From the NCBI GenBank assembly GCA_963778845.1, contig CAVZVW010000004.1, positions 337,728-401,727 on the forward strand: a stretch of 64,000 nucleotides of DNA, given 5' to 3'. Below are positions 52,889 to 61,967 of the stretch, in pieces (position 1 is the stretch's first letter; the number at the start of each line of letters is the position of its first letter). The notes below the pieces were generated by a model, which ran no database searches, was not told the DNA's origin, and saw only the letters and a program-made list of their open reading frames with translations. The translations under genes were made by a program, and so were the position numbers. The stretch is from CAVZVW01 sp963778845. Lineage in GTDB: Bacteria; Actinomycetota; Actinomycetes; Actinomycetales; Kineosporiaceae.

Positions 52889-53385
52889 TCGGGGCACCGG
52901 TCGTCCCGAGGGCGATCGGGGAGCTCCTGCTCACCGGCGACGGCACCGCGCTCACGGGTGTGCTGTTCACCGACGAGCAGGACCGCCGGGCGGAGCGGCC
53001 GAGGCGGGTCAGTGAGTCGATGAGGGACGACGACGCCGCCGTCTTCGCCGCCGCGGCCGCGCAGCTCGGCGAGTACTTCGCCGGCGAGCGGACCACGTTC
53101 GAGCTGCCGCTGCGCCCTATGGGCACACCGTTCCAGCTGCGGGTGTGGTCGGGGTTGCAGGCCATCCCCTACGGCGCCACGACGTCCTACGGCGCACTGG
53201 CTCAGGCGATCGGTCTGGACGCGACGGCCTCCCGCGCCGTCGGCCTGGCCAACGGGGCCAACCCGATCTCGATCATCGTCCCGTGCCATCGCGTGATCGG
53301 CGCGAACGGGGCCCTCACGGGGTACGGCGGCGGTCTCGACCGGAAGCGGTTCCTGCTGGACCTCGAGCGTGGCTCGCTGTTCTGA
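52870..53385 (+). CDS. ogt: Methylated-DNA--[protein]-cysteine S-methyltransferase, second copy
   Basis: This 171-residue alkyltransferase has the active-site PCHRV at 138-142 (Cys139) followed by IGANGALTGYGGGLDRK. The DNA-binding helix region is TPFQLRVWSGLQAIPYG. It overlaps cbiZ by 19 bp, yet repairs DNA and has no known link to corrinoids. It may be a downstream passenger. It is clearly different from the copy at 653-1276. Confidence 0.94.
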   Translation: MELWTLIGAPVVPRAIGELLLTGDGTALTGVLFTDEQDRRAERPRRVSESMRDDDAAVFAAAAAQLGEYFAGERTTFELPLRPMGTPFQLRVWSGLQAIPYGATTSYGALAQAIGLDATASRAVGLANGANPISIIVPCHRVIGANGALTGYGGGLDRKRFLLDLERGSLF

Positions 53386-53491
53386 GGGCGCCCGGAGCCG
53401 TTGTGCAGGAACTGACGGCGTGCGTGGAAGAATGGCCGCCCCATCGGGCTGACGCCCGGGTGATGCGGTGATGCGACGAGGAGGCCGCCAC

Positions 53492-55342
53492 GTGGCCGGC
53501 AGCACGGCTAGCACCGACTCGGCCGTGGCCGCCGTCTGCGCCGCGGTGGCGCCGCACTTCGACGTGATGGACCGCGCGGTCGCTCGACGACGCCGAACGC
53601 TTGTGGACACCCCCGACTGGCGTCTCCACCGCCGAGGGATGCTCCTGGAGGCCGCCCCGACACCCGCGGGCATGTCCCTGCTGCTGACCGGCCCGGACGG
53701 CGAGCGGCACGATGCGCACAGCGCCGAGGCCCTCGACGGGCCGCTGCTCCCGACCGCGCTACCGGTCGGCGCGCTCCGCGACCGCGTGATCGCCGTCGCC
53801 GGGCTGCGCGCCCTGTTGCCCCTGGTGCAGACGGAGGGCCGAGTGCACGAGGTGAGCCTGCTCGACGGCCAGCAGAAGACCGTGGTGAGGCTCGTCGTCG
53901 AGGCGCCGGCGCGTGCCAGGGCCACGGCGTGGGCGCCCATGGCCGGCCGGCCGGACCTGCCGGTCGGCAGTGGCCTGGTGCCTGCCCGGATCCTGCTGAT
54001 GCCGGTGCGCGGCTACCTCGGCCGGGCCGCTCAGGTGCGCGGCCTGCTGCGCCGCGCGCGTCTGGGCGTCGACCCCGCGGCGGTGGCTGAGACAGGTTTC
54101 ACTGCGGCCGGGCTGGTGCCGGGGATGCTCCCCGGGGTGGTCGATCCGCCACCGACCGCGCACTCGCCGGCCGACGCCACGCTCGCCGCCGTCCTCGCCG
54201 CCAACCTCGAGATCATCGAGGCGAACGTGGACGGCGTCGTCGAGGACGTCGACACCGAGTTCCTGCACGACCTGCGAATCGCGGTGCGCCGCAGCCGTTC
54301 TGCGCTCAAGCTCGCCGGTGATGTGCTGCCCGCGGGCACCGTGGCGACGTTCGCCCCGCAGCTGCGGTGGCTGGGCGACGTCACGACGCCGATGCGCGAC
54401 CTCGACGTCCACCTGCTCGACGTGCCCGCCGCCGCCCGGCGGCTGCAGGCGTACGAGGCCGTCGACCTCGACTTCTTCCACGACCACCTGGCCCGCCACC
54501 GCACTCGCGCGCAGCGTGCCCTGGCGCGAAGCCTGCGCTCGGCACGCTACCGCCGTTTCGTCGTGGCCTGGCGCGAGTGCCTCGATGCCGTTGCGGCACA
54601 GGGACTCACGGGCGAGGACTCGGGGGCGGTGACGGCCGGTGAGCTGGCCGCGGCCAGGATCGCCAAGGCCGACCGCCGCGTCGTCCGGCTCGGCTCGCAG
54701 ATCACCCCGGAGTCCCCGGCTGAGCAGCTGCACACCCTGCGCAAGCGCGCCAAGGAGCTGCGCTACGTCCTGGAGCTCTTCGCCCCGGTGCTGGACCAGC
54801 TGGAGCTCAAGGCGGTGGTCGCCGACCTCAAGGCGCTGCAGGACTGCCTCGGCGCCTTCCAGGACAGCCACGTGCAGCGGGAGGCGATCCACGCTTTCGC
54901 CGCCGCGATGGTCGCCGAGCAGTCACCGCGCCGTCCCGTCCCGGTCTCCACCCTGCTGGCCATGGGCGAGCTCGCCGCGCGACTGTCCACCGACCAGGAG
55001 GAGGCCCGTGGCGACTTCGAGCGGCGGTTCGCGCGCTTCGTGCGGCCGACGGCTCGCCAGCACATGGCGACCCTCACGAGGCGAGCCTCGCGCGAGGGCG
55101 CAGGGGAGGGCGGCGACCCCGACGAGGCCGTCCACGACCCCCTCGACGACCCCCTTGACCGTGGTCTCGACCGGCGTCTCGACCGGCGTCTCGACCTCCA
55201 TGACGGCGAGGACCACGAGCGCGACCACGCCGCTGACCAGACTGCGGATCACAGCAAGGAGCATGTCGTGGACCACACCGACGAGCCGCCCCGCGCTCCC
55301 GCGCGTTCGCGGAGCCGTGCCGCCTCGGCGGTGACGCCATGA
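53492..55342 (+). CDS. CHAD-domain protein
   Basis: This protein of about 616 residues has a CHAD domain in its middle (residues ~225-500), recognised by FLHDLRIAVRRSRSALKLAG, the basic helices HTLRKRAKELRYVLELF and LQDCLGAFQDSHVQREAI. CHAD domains bind inorganic polyphosphate through lysines and arginines. The N-terminal 220 residues resemble a CYTH-like barrel without its signature. The C-terminal 60 residues are a highly charged Asp/His/Arg tail with DRRLD repeats. GTG 53492 has GAGGAGG at good spacing. Four bp overlap with parA-like gene. Confidence 0.85.
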   Translation: MAGSTASTDSAVAAVCAAVAPHFDVMDRAVARRRRTLVDTPDWRLHRRGMLLEAAPTPAGMSLLLTGPDGERHDAHSAEALDGPLLPTALPVGALRDRVIAVAGLRALLPLVQTEGRVHEVSLLDGQQKTVVRLVVEAPARARATAWAPMAGRPDLPVGSGLVPARILLMPVRGYLGRAAQVRGLLRRARLGVDPAAVAETGFTAAGLVPGMLPGVVDPPPTAHSPADATLAAVLAANLEIIEANVDGVVEDVDTEFLHDLRIAVRRSRSALKLAGDVLPAGTVATFAPQLRWLGDVTTPMRDLDVHLLDVPAAARRLQAYEAVDLDFFHDHLARHRTRAQRALARSLRSARYRRFVVAWRECLDAVAAQGLTGEDSGAVTAGELAAARIAKADRRVVRLGSQITPESPAEQLHTLRKRAKELRYVLELFAPVLDQLELKAVVADLKALQDCLGAFQDSHVQREAIHAFAAAMVAEQSPRRPVPVSTLLAMGELAARLSTDQEEARGDFERRFARFVRPTARQHMATLTRRASREGAGEGGDPDEAVHDPLDDPLDRGLDRRLDRRLDLHDGEDHERDHAADQTADHSKEHVVDHTDEPPRAPARSRSRAASAVTP

Positions 55343-56130
55343 AGGTCGTGGCCACGTACGCGATCAAAGGTGGGGTCGGCAAGACGTCTGCGGCGGTCGC
55401 CCTGAGCCACCTGGCCGCCCGCGACGGGTTCCGCACACTGTTGTGGGACCTGGACCCGCAGGGGTCCGCCACGTTCCTGTTCCGGATCAAGCCGAAGGTC
55501 AAGGGTGGCGGGCGCGGCCTCGTCCGCGGGCGGCACGACCTCGACGTCGCGATCAAGGGGACCGACTTCGAGGGCCTCGACCTGCTGCCGGCGGACTTCT
55601 CCTACCGCAGCCTCGACCTGGACCTCAACGACCTCAAGCAGCCCGAGCAGCGCCTGCGCCGGCTGCTGCGTCCGCTGGCCTCGGAGTACGACCTCGTGGT
55701 GCTCGACTGCGCACCGAGTGTCTCGCTGACCTCGGAGAGCGTGGTGCACGCGGTTGACCTGCTTGCCGTCCCGCTGGTGCCGGCGACGCTGGCTGTGCGG
55801 TCCCTGGACCAGCTGGAGATGTTCCTCGACGAGGTCTACCGCGGGCGGCGGCGCGGCCGTCCCCAGGTCATGGCGTTCCTGTCCATGGTCGACAGGCGCA
55901 AGCGCCTGCACCGCGACCTCGCGAACGCGCTGCCCGTCGAGCGCGACGACGTCGTGGCGGTGGAGATCCCGTCGCTTGCGGTGATCGAGCGCATGGCCGA
56001 GGAGCGCGCGCCTGTCACGGCCTACGCCCCCGGTGGTGCGGCAGCTGCCGCTTACGAGCGGCTGTGGGCGGAGCTGTCGGCCCGACTGGGTCTCGCCGTG
56101 CCCGACGCTGCCGTGGCGAGCGGCCGTTGA
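55339..56130 (+). CDS. ParA/MinD-family ATPase, orphan
   Basis: This 263-residue deviant-Walker ATPase has KGGVGKT at 10-16 (signature Lys10), LLWDLDPQGSATF (Walker A' Asp) and YDLVVLDCAPSVSLTS (Walker B). ParA-type proteins position cargo (plasmids, carboxysomes, chemoreceptors) on the nucleoid. There is no ParB gene and no parS-like cluster near it. Instead it is translationally coupled (4 bp) to CHAD upstream and (4 bp) Nudix downstream, indicating a cargo other than DNA. Confidence 0.9.
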   Translation: MKVVATYAIKGGVGKTSAAVALSHLAARDGFRTLLWDLDPQGSATFLFRIKPKVKGGGRGLVRGRHDLDVAIKGTDFEGLDLLPADFSYRSLDLDLNDLKQPEQRLRRLLRPLASEYDLVVLDCAPSVSLTSESVVHAVDLLAVPLVPATLAVRSLDQLEMFLDEVYRGRRRGRPQVMAFLSMVDRRKRLHRDLANALPVERDDVVAVEIPSLAVIERMAEERAPVTAYAPGGAAAAAYERLWAELSARLGLAVPDAAVASGR

Positions 56131-57005
56131 GCGACCGGTCGGCCGTCCCCCGCCGGCCGACGGTATGGGCGGCCGGCGGGGTGCTGTGGCGGCCGGGTCC
56201 CGCGGGTGAGCCCGAGATCGCCCTCGTGCACCGGCCGCGCTACGACGACTGGAGCCTGCCGAAGGGCAAGGCGAAGGCCGGCGAGCACGTCCTGGTCACG
56301 GCGTTGCGCGAGGTGGCTGAGGAGACCGGGCACCACCCCGTGCTCGGTCCGTTCATCGGTCGCTACAGCTACCCCGTGACCTCGGCGAACGGCACGGTGA
56401 GCCGCAAGAGCGTGGGGTACTGGGCGATGCGCAGCGCCGGGGAGGGTGACCTGGCGGACCTCGACGAGGTGGACGACGTCTGCTGGCTCTCCCTGGGCTC
56501 CGCGAACGCGCGGGTCACCCGGGTGCTGGATCGCACGGTGCTCAGCCGATTCGTCGCGTCGGTGACGTCGCCGATCGTCGTCCTCCGGCACGCCGCCACG
56601 ACCCGCGCCGCGAGTCGCCCGCTCGCCGCCCGCGGGCGATCGCAGGCCATGGCTCTTGTGCCCGTGCTCGCCGGTCTCGGCGTGGCCCGGGTGCTGGGCG
56701 CCCCGCCGCCGGCATGCCGGCAGACCCTCGAGCCCTACGCGGAGCAGGCAGGGCTGCACGTGGAACCGACAGGCCCCGCGCTGCAGGGCGTCCTGCTGGG
56801 CCTGGCCGCGCAGGGCATCGCGGCTGCCGCCTGTCTGCCGCAGCCCGATGTGGCTCCACTCGTCGAGGCGGTGGCTGCCCGCGCCGGTAGCGTGGTCTCG
56901 GCCGGCCGGGCCCTGCGTGAGGCGGGCTGGTGGCTGTTGCATCTGGACGGCGCCCGCCTGGTGTCCGTCGAGCGTCACGACCCGCCACCGCCCCTGGTGA
57001 CGTAG
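56127..57005 (+). CDS. Nudix hydrolase with histidine-phosphatase C-terminal domain (MutT1-like)
   Basis: This 292-residue protein has a Nudix box from Gly47 (GKAKAGE, then REVAEETG with Glu65/Glu66). A C-terminal phosphoglycerate-mutase-type domain begins with VVLRHA (Arg154-His155). This is the layout of mycobacterial MutT1, which hydrolyses 8-oxo-dGTP and diadenosine polyphosphates in two steps. A TTG start at 56127 overlaps the ParA stop by 4 bp. The neighbourhood of polyphosphate-binding proteins fits a role in nucleoside polyphosphate hydrolysis. Confidence 0.88.
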   Translation: MSDRSAVPRRPTVWAAGGVLWRPGPAGEPEIALVHRPRYDDWSLPKGKAKAGEHVLVTALREVAEETGHHPVLGPFIGRYSYPVTSANGTVSRKSVGYWAMRSAGEGDLADLDEVDDVCWLSLGSANARVTRVLDRTVLSRFVASVTSPIVVLRHAATTRAASRPLAARGRSQAMALVPVLAGLGVARVLGAPPPACRQTLEPYAEQAGLHVEPTGPALQGVLLGLAAQGIAAAACLPQPDVAPLVEAVAARAGSVVSAGRALREAGWWLLHLDGARLVSVERHDPPPPLVT

Positions 57006-57052
57006 TCCGTGGTGATCTGATGGGCGCCGAGAGGGCCCGGGAAGGAGCCGGT

Positions 57053-58597
57053 GTGGCGAGCACGCACGTGGAGGTCGAGCGGAAGTTCGACGTCCCGACG
57101 TCCTTCGCCCTGCCCGACCTGCTGGCCCTGCCGGGAGTCTCGGCGGTCGAGGAGCCCGAGGAGCAGCACCTGGAGGCCACCTACTTCGACACCGACGACC
57201 TGTGCCTGCTGCACGCCCGCATCACGTTGCGCCGCCGGACCGGCGGGTCGGATGCGGGGTGGCACCTCAAGCTGCCCGCGACCGCGGGTGCTCGGCTGGA
57301 GGTGCAGCACCCCCTCGGCAGCACGGTGCGCACCGTGCCCGCCGCGATCGCTGGCCTCGTGCGGGTACGGGTGCGCGGCGCCGCGCTGGTGCCCGTGGCC
57401 CGGCTGACCACGCGGCGTACCGTGCACCGGCTGCTGGCCGACAGCGGTGCCGAGCTGGCGGAGCTGGTCGAGGACGGCGTCGTCGCGGAGACGTTCGGGC
57501 CGCCCGCCGGTGGCCCGGTGACCAGTAGCAGCGCGTGGAGCGAGATCGAGGTCGAGCTCGTCGACGGTGAGGACTCGCTGCTCGACGCCGCAGGCGCGGC
57601 GCTGCTGGCCGCGGGCGCGCGCCCGGCCGACTCGGCGTCCAAGGTGGGCCGGGCCCTGGCGCAACGCCCCACATCGCCGGGAGCAGCAGCGACATCGCCG
57701 GGGGCAGCAACACCGGCGGACGGCCGCAGGGGCGCCGCTCGCGCCGTCCTGGCCGTACTCGCCTCGCAGGTGGAAGAGGTGCTGGCCTGGGACCCCCACG
57801 CCCGTGTCGGCACCCCCGGCGCAGTCGAGCGCATGGCCGGGGCGACGCATCGGCTCAGCGGCCTGCTGGTGGGCCAGTCGAGCGCCGTCGGCGGCAGCGG
57901 CGTGCTCGAGGCGGCAGTCGCTGAATCGCTGCGTGTGGAGCTGGACTGGCTGGCCGAGGTGCTGGACGCCGAACGGTGCGCCGCGAGCCTGGTCGCCGGC
58001 CTGGGGGCAGCGTGTGACGGGCTGCCACCGCAAGCCTTGCCCCGCGCCGTGCGGGCACGGGTGGACGGCGCGCTGTCGGCGCGGCTCGGGGACGCTCGCG
58101 TCACGACCCGCACGACGCTGGACGGCGCACGCTACCTCGCGCTGGTCGACGGGCTCATCGCCCTGGCGGAGGGGCCTGGCCGCCCAGGACGGTCGTCCGC
58201 CCCGGCGCGGCCCCAAAGCCGCACTGCGGTGCGGGATGCCGTCGTCCTGATGGGGGCGGCGATGGCGGATGCAGGCTCGACCGACGGCCGTGCCGCCGTC
58301 TGGCGTGCGAGAAGCGCCGTGGAGGTCGCGGCGAGCGCCGGGTGGAACAAGGGCGGGGCCGCGCGCTTGGCGGTGGCCGTCGAGGACGCGCAGGCGCGCT
58401 TGCAGGCCAGGTCGGACGCCGCCTGCGCCCGAGACCTCGTGCGACAGCTGGCCCTGACGGCGGCCGACGCGGGGGAGGACACCTTCGGCTACGGGGTGGT
58501 GTACGCGGTGCAGCTGCACGCCGTCGAGGTGGCCGACAAGCAGGCTCGCCGTGCCTGGCGGCGGGTGGACGAGGCGGCCTCGCGGTGGCCGGGCTGA
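57053..58597 (+). CDS. CYTH and CHAD domain protein
   Basis: This 514-residue protein has an N-terminal CYTH triphosphate tunnel domain with the EVERK motif (7-11) and later acidic/basic strands (WHLKLP, EIEVELVDGE). A C-terminal CHAD domain follows from about residue 225. CYTH enzymes hydrolyse triphosphates or short polyphosphate; CHAD binds polyphosphate granules. The GTG at 57053 with GAAGGAG upstream is preferred over ATG 57020. It closes the CHAD-ParA-Nudix-CYTH/CHAD run. Confidence 0.92.
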   Translation: MASTHVEVERKFDVPTSFALPDLLALPGVSAVEEPEEQHLEATYFDTDDLCLLHARITLRRRTGGSDAGWHLKLPATAGARLEVQHPLGSTVRTVPAAIAGLVRVRVRGAALVPVARLTTRRTVHRLLADSGAELAELVEDGVVAETFGPPAGGPVTSSSAWSEIEVELVDGEDSLLDAAGAALLAAGARPADSASKVGRALAQRPTSPGAAATSPGAATPADGRRGAARAVLAVLASQVEEVLAWDPHARVGTPGAVERMAGATHRLSGLLVGQSSAVGGSGVLEAAVAESLRVELDWLAEVLDAERCAASLVAGLGAACDGLPPQALPRAVRARVDGALSARLGDARVTTRTTLDGARYLALVDGLIALAEGPGRPGRSSAPARPQSRTAVRDAVVLMGAAMADAGSTDGRAAVWRARSAVEVAASAGWNKGGAARLAVAVEDAQARLQARSDAACARDLVRQLALTAADAGEDTFGYGVVYAVQLHAVEVADKQARRAWRRVDEAASRWPG

Positions 58598-58641
58598 CGA
58601 AGTCGGCAGTCCCACCCCGGACCTCGGGCTAGCGTGACGTC

Positions 58642-58986
58642 GTGCTCCCCCTGCCCCCGACCCCGTACGTCGCTGTCGTCTTCGTGTCCCGGCGCACCGA
58701 CCACACCATGGCCGACGGCGTGAGCTACGACGACATGGCCGCGCAGATGGAGGCGCTCGCCCGCGCACAGCCTGGTTACCTCGGGCTGGACACCGCGCGG
58801 GACGCGACGACCGGGGTCGGCGTCACCGTGTCGTACTGGGCGGACGAGCCGGCGGCTCGCGCATGGAAGGCCGTCGCCGAGCACGCCCGAGCTCAGCGGC
58901 TCGGCCGGGGGGTGTGGTACGAGAGCTACGAGACCCATGTCGCGACCGTGCATCGCTCCTACGCCCACCCGGGGGAGCGTGTTTGA
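58642..58986 (+). CDS. Antibiotic biosynthesis monooxygenase (ABM) domain protein
   Basis: This 114-residue ABM-fold protein is related to YgiN/heme-degrading small oxygenases (AAQMEALARAQPGYLGLDTA, VSYWADEPAARAWK, YESYETHVATVHRSY). It forms a ferredoxin-like dimer. The reaction cannot be predicted. The GTG start at 58642 lies 44 bp after the CYTH/CHAD stop. The 231 bp before cysK contain no gene. Confidence 0.88.
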   Translation: MLPLPPTPYVAVVFVSRRTDHTMADGVSYDDMAAQMEALARAQPGYLGLDTARDATTGVGVTVSYWADEPAARAWKAVAEHARAQRLGRGVWYESYETHVATVHRSYAHPGERV

Positions 58987-59217
58987 CCCAGGTGCATCTG
59001 GGGGGCGGCTCGCCACTCTTCACACTGACATGCGCCGTTCGCCCTAGACTGCGCCCCGCGCCGACGTCGTCCGACCTGGTTCGACGTCGTGCGGAACAAG
59101 TCGCCGGGTCGGCGGGTTCTGCGTGAACAGCAGTGGCTGCCGACCTGGGCAGCGACGGGTGTGACTGACGTGCCCCGGCAGTCCCGGCGGCCTACGACAA
59201 GGCGGTGACCTGCGGCA

Positions 59218-60147
59218 ATGCAGATCTATGACGACGTGACCAAGCTGGTCGGCAACACCCCCCTGGTCCGGCTGAACCGGATCACCGACGGCGCCGCGGC
59301 CACGGTCGCCGCGAAGCTGGAGTTCCAGAACCCTGCCGGCAGCGTGAAGGACCGCATCGGCGTGTCGATGATCGACGCCGCCGAGGACTCCGGCGAGCTC
59401 AAGCCCGGCGGCACCATCGTCGAGGCGACGAGCGGCAACACCGGGATCGCGCTGGCGATGGTCGGCGCAGCGCGCGGTTACCGCGTCGTGCTGACCATGC
59501 CGGAGTCGATGAGCAAGGAGCGCCGCGCTCTGCTGCGCGCCTTCGGCGCCGAGCTCGTGCTCACCCCTGCGGCGGAGGGCATGAGGGGCGCGGTGAACCG
59601 GGCCGAGGAGCTCGGGAAGGCCGAGGGCGCCGTCCTCGTGCGGCAGTTCGCCAACGAGGCCAACCCGGAGGTGCACCGCCGGACGACGGCCGAGGAGATC
59701 TGGAACGACACCGACGGCCAGGTGGCGGCCTTCGTGTCCGGGATCGGCACGGGCGGCACGATCACCGGCGTCGGCCAGGTCCTGAAGAAGCGCAACCCCG
59801 ACGTCAAGCTCTTCGCCGTCGAGCCCGCGGCCTCGCCGATCCTCAACGGCGGCACCCCCAGCGGTCACCCGATCCAGGGGATCGGCGCCAACTTCGTCCC
59901 GGAGATCCTCGACACGACGATCTACGACGAGGTGCTCGACTGCCCCACCGAGGAGGCCGTGACGTACGCGCGGCGGGCGGCCAAGGAGGAGGGCCTGCTG
60001 GTCGGCATCTCCTCCGGCGCGGCGCTGTGGGGGGCGATGCAGGTCGCCCGGCGGCCGGAGTTCGCCGGCAAGCTCATCGTCGTGGTGATCCCGTCGTTCG
60101 GTGAGCGGTACCTGTCGACGATCCTCTACTCCGACCTGATGGACTGA
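59218..60147 (+). CDS. cysK: Cysteine synthase A
   Basis: This 309-residue O-acetylserine sulfhydrylase makes cysteine from O-acetylserine and sulfide. PLP is bound by Lys44 (NPAGSVKDR), substrate by TSGNTGIA, and the glycine-rich phosphate loop is GIGTGGTITG. ATG 59218 follows a short, weak ribosome binding site. cysE begins 4 bp after its stop, forming the classic cysteine-synthase operon. Confidence 0.97.
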   Translation: MQIYDDVTKLVGNTPLVRLNRITDGAAATVAAKLEFQNPAGSVKDRIGVSMIDAAEDSGELKPGGTIVEATSGNTGIALAMVGAARGYRVVLTMPESMSKERRALLRAFGAELVLTPAAEGMRGAVNRAEELGKAEGAVLVRQFANEANPEVHRRTTAEEIWNDTDGQVAAFVSGIGTGGTITGVGQVLKKRNPDVKLFAVEPAASPILNGGTPSGHPIQGIGANFVPEILDTTIYDEVLDCPTEEAVTYARRAAKEEGLLVGISSGAALWGAMQVARRPEFAGKLIVVVIPSFGERYLSTILYSDLMD

Positions 60148-60151
60148 CGCT

Positions 60152-60832
60152 GTGTTCCGCGCACGGGAGGACGGGCTGTTGGAGGCCGGCACACCCCGAG
60201 GCCTGGTTCGCGGCGACGGCCTGGAGCACCTCGGCTGGCGGGCCAGGCTGACCGAGGACCTGGACGCCGCGATCGCACGCGACCCCGCCGTGCGCAGCCG
60301 CGCCGAGCTCGTGCTCGCCTACCCCGGCCTGCACGCGATCTGGTCCTACCGGGTGCATCACCACCTCTGGGTGCACGGGCACCGGCTGGCCGCGCGCCTG
60401 GTCTCGCAGTGGACCCGAGCGGTCACCGGCATCGAGATCCACCCGGGGGCCACGATCGGGCGCCGCTTCTTCATCGACCACGGCATGGGTGTGGTCATCG
60501 GCGAGACCGCCGAGATCGGTGACGACGTGATGCTCTACCACGACGTCACGCTCGGCGGTCGCAGCCTGCAGAAGGTGAAACGGCACCCCACGCTGGGCAA
60601 CAACGTGGTTGTGGGGGCCGGGGCGCGCATCCTCGGGCCCGTGGTGGTGGGGGACGGCGCGCAGATCGGCGCGAACGCCGTCGTGGTCCGCGACGTCCCG
60701 GCCGGGTCGGTCGTCGTCGGCGTCCCGGGCCAGATCCGCGAGCGGGGCGGGGCGCCGGTGGTCGACCTGCCACCGCCGCCCGACGTGCCGCACGACATCG
60801 GCGATCTGGTCGACCCGGCGATGTGGATCTGA
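60152..60832 (+). CDS. cysE: Serine O-acetyltransferase
   Basis: This 226-residue enzyme makes O-acetylserine from serine and acetyl-CoA, the substrate of CysK. Helical N-terminal half (AELVLAYPGLHAIWSYRVHH), then left-handed beta-helix hexapeptide repeats (GIEIHPGATIGRRFFIDHG, VVIGETAEIGDDVMLYHDV). It is the short EpsC-type. The first 25 residues before EDLDAAIARDPA are probably extra if the GTG at 60152 is the true start. Confidence 0.95.
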   Translation: MFRAREDGLLEAGTPRGLVRGDGLEHLGWRARLTEDLDAAIARDPAVRSRAELVLAYPGLHAIWSYRVHHHLWVHGHRLAARLVSQWTRAVTGIEIHPGATIGRRFFIDHGMGVVIGETAEIGDDVMLYHDVTLGGRSLQKVKRHPTLGNNVVVGAGARILGPVVVGDGAQIGANAVVVRDVPAGSVVVGVPGQIRERGGAPVVDLPPPPDVPHDIGDLVDPAMWI

Positions 60833-60967
60833 CCGCTCCTCGGCGATCAAGCGCGGCGCGCACAGCGGGTAGACGGCGTGGCGTTGCGGGCTCACGAAAC
60901 CTGTCGGCAACGTGAAGGCGGCATGCTGAGGATGTCGGCTGTCGGCGTCCTACCGCAGGGAGGTCCC

Positions 60968-61657
60968 GTGCTCGCTCGCGTGCGTGTCAGCGTCCCCGAT
61001 CGTCCGGGCACCCTCGGGCTGGTCGCCTCGGCTGTAGGCCTGGCCGGGGCGGACATCGTCGGCGTCGACGTCCTGGAGTCCGAGTCGGGGCGCGCGGTCG
61101 ACGACCTGTTCATCGACGTGCGGGACGCGGCCCACCTCGACCGCGTGAGCGACCATCTGCACGGGGTGGCCGGCGTCACGGTGCAGGGCCGCCAGGCGCC
61201 CGCCCCCCCGGCCACGCGCCATACCGACCTCGAGCTGATCGCTCATGTCCTCGCCAGCCCGCAGCGCGCGTTGCGGACGCTCGTGGACGGCGCCCCCGCG
61301 GCCTTGGGTGCCGACTGGGCCGCCATCGTCGCGTTCCGCCCGGGGTCGGCCGACATCGAGGTGGTCGGCACGAGTGCACGCTGCCCGGGGCCGGAAGCCG
61401 TGCAGGTGACCACCGGGCCTCGGCTGGCGTCGGTGACCATGTCGCACCCGTCCGGCGTCCCGTTCGGCGGGGCGGCCGTCGTCCCGCTGGGTCGTAAGCC
61501 GTTGGCGCTCGCGCTGGTGCGCGAAGACGGCCCGCAGTTCCACTGGAGCGAGCTGTGGCGGCTGGGACAGGTCGGCTCGATCGTGGCGACGGTCGTCGTG
61601 CTGCCCTCCGCCGTTGACCTGCAGGCCGATGAGCCGTCGGGGGCTAACGTCGGCTGA
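60968..61657 (+). CDS. ACT-domain protein
   Basis: This 229-residue protein has an N-terminal ACT domain (residues 2-75: VSVPDRPGTLGLVASAVGLA, then DIVGVDVLE), an amino-acid-sensing module. Its C-terminal part (res 85-225) is GAF-like and binds no recognisable cofactor. It may regulate amino-acid metabolism. AGGGAGG is next to the GTG at 60968. It lies 135 bp after cysE and is followed by a repeat-only gap. Confidence 0.85.
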   Translation: MLARVRVSVPDRPGTLGLVASAVGLAGADIVGVDVLESESGRAVDDLFIDVRDAAHLDRVSDHLHGVAGVTVQGRQAPAPPATRHTDLELIAHVLASPQRALRTLVDGAPAALGADWAAIVAFRPGSADIEVVGTSARCPGPEAVQVTTGPRLASVTMSHPSGVPFGGAAVVPLGRKPLALALVREDGPQFHWSELWRLGQVGSIVATVVVLPSAVDLQADEPSGANVG

Positions 61658-61784
61658 CACGCTGCGGGCCGAACGAAGCCCGTTTCGCGTCAAGCGGTGG
61701 CGCTGGTGTTGGCGATGCCCGTTCCGCGGCAAGCGGTGGGGCCGGTGATGGCGATGCCCGTTCGGCTGGGCGCCTTGCGGTCAG

Positions 61785-61946
61785 TTGATCATGAGACACG
61801 CGGTTGATCGTGAGACACCTCAAGCGTGGGTCCCGTCCGCCTGCATGACGATCACCGGCGCAACCACCGATGCCTCACGATCAACTGTCTTCGACCACTG
61901 AAGCCCCACGATCAACTTGCTTCGACCACCGGGCCCTCACGATCAA
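61785..61946. repeat. Array of TGATCGTGAGACA repeats in mirror-image orientation (locus 3)
   Basis: Two forward copies (61785-61799, 61804-61818) are followed by four more diverged reverse copies, CACGATCA-type (about 61844, 61873, 61904, 61935). The gene-free stretch 61658-61983 contains this array and three CCCGTTC(C/G)G-type short repeats. Confidence 0.85.
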
Positions 61947-61967
61947 CGCTGTGCCGGCGCCATCGGG

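Noticed and set aside
55339..56130. Chromosome partition ParA
   Set aside because: No parB or parS-like sites and no origin genes (dnaA, gidB, yidC) are in the window; the neighbourhood points to another cargo.
59044..60192. 382-codon minus-strand open frame across cysK
   Set aside because: Shadow of cysK, with no protein-like features.
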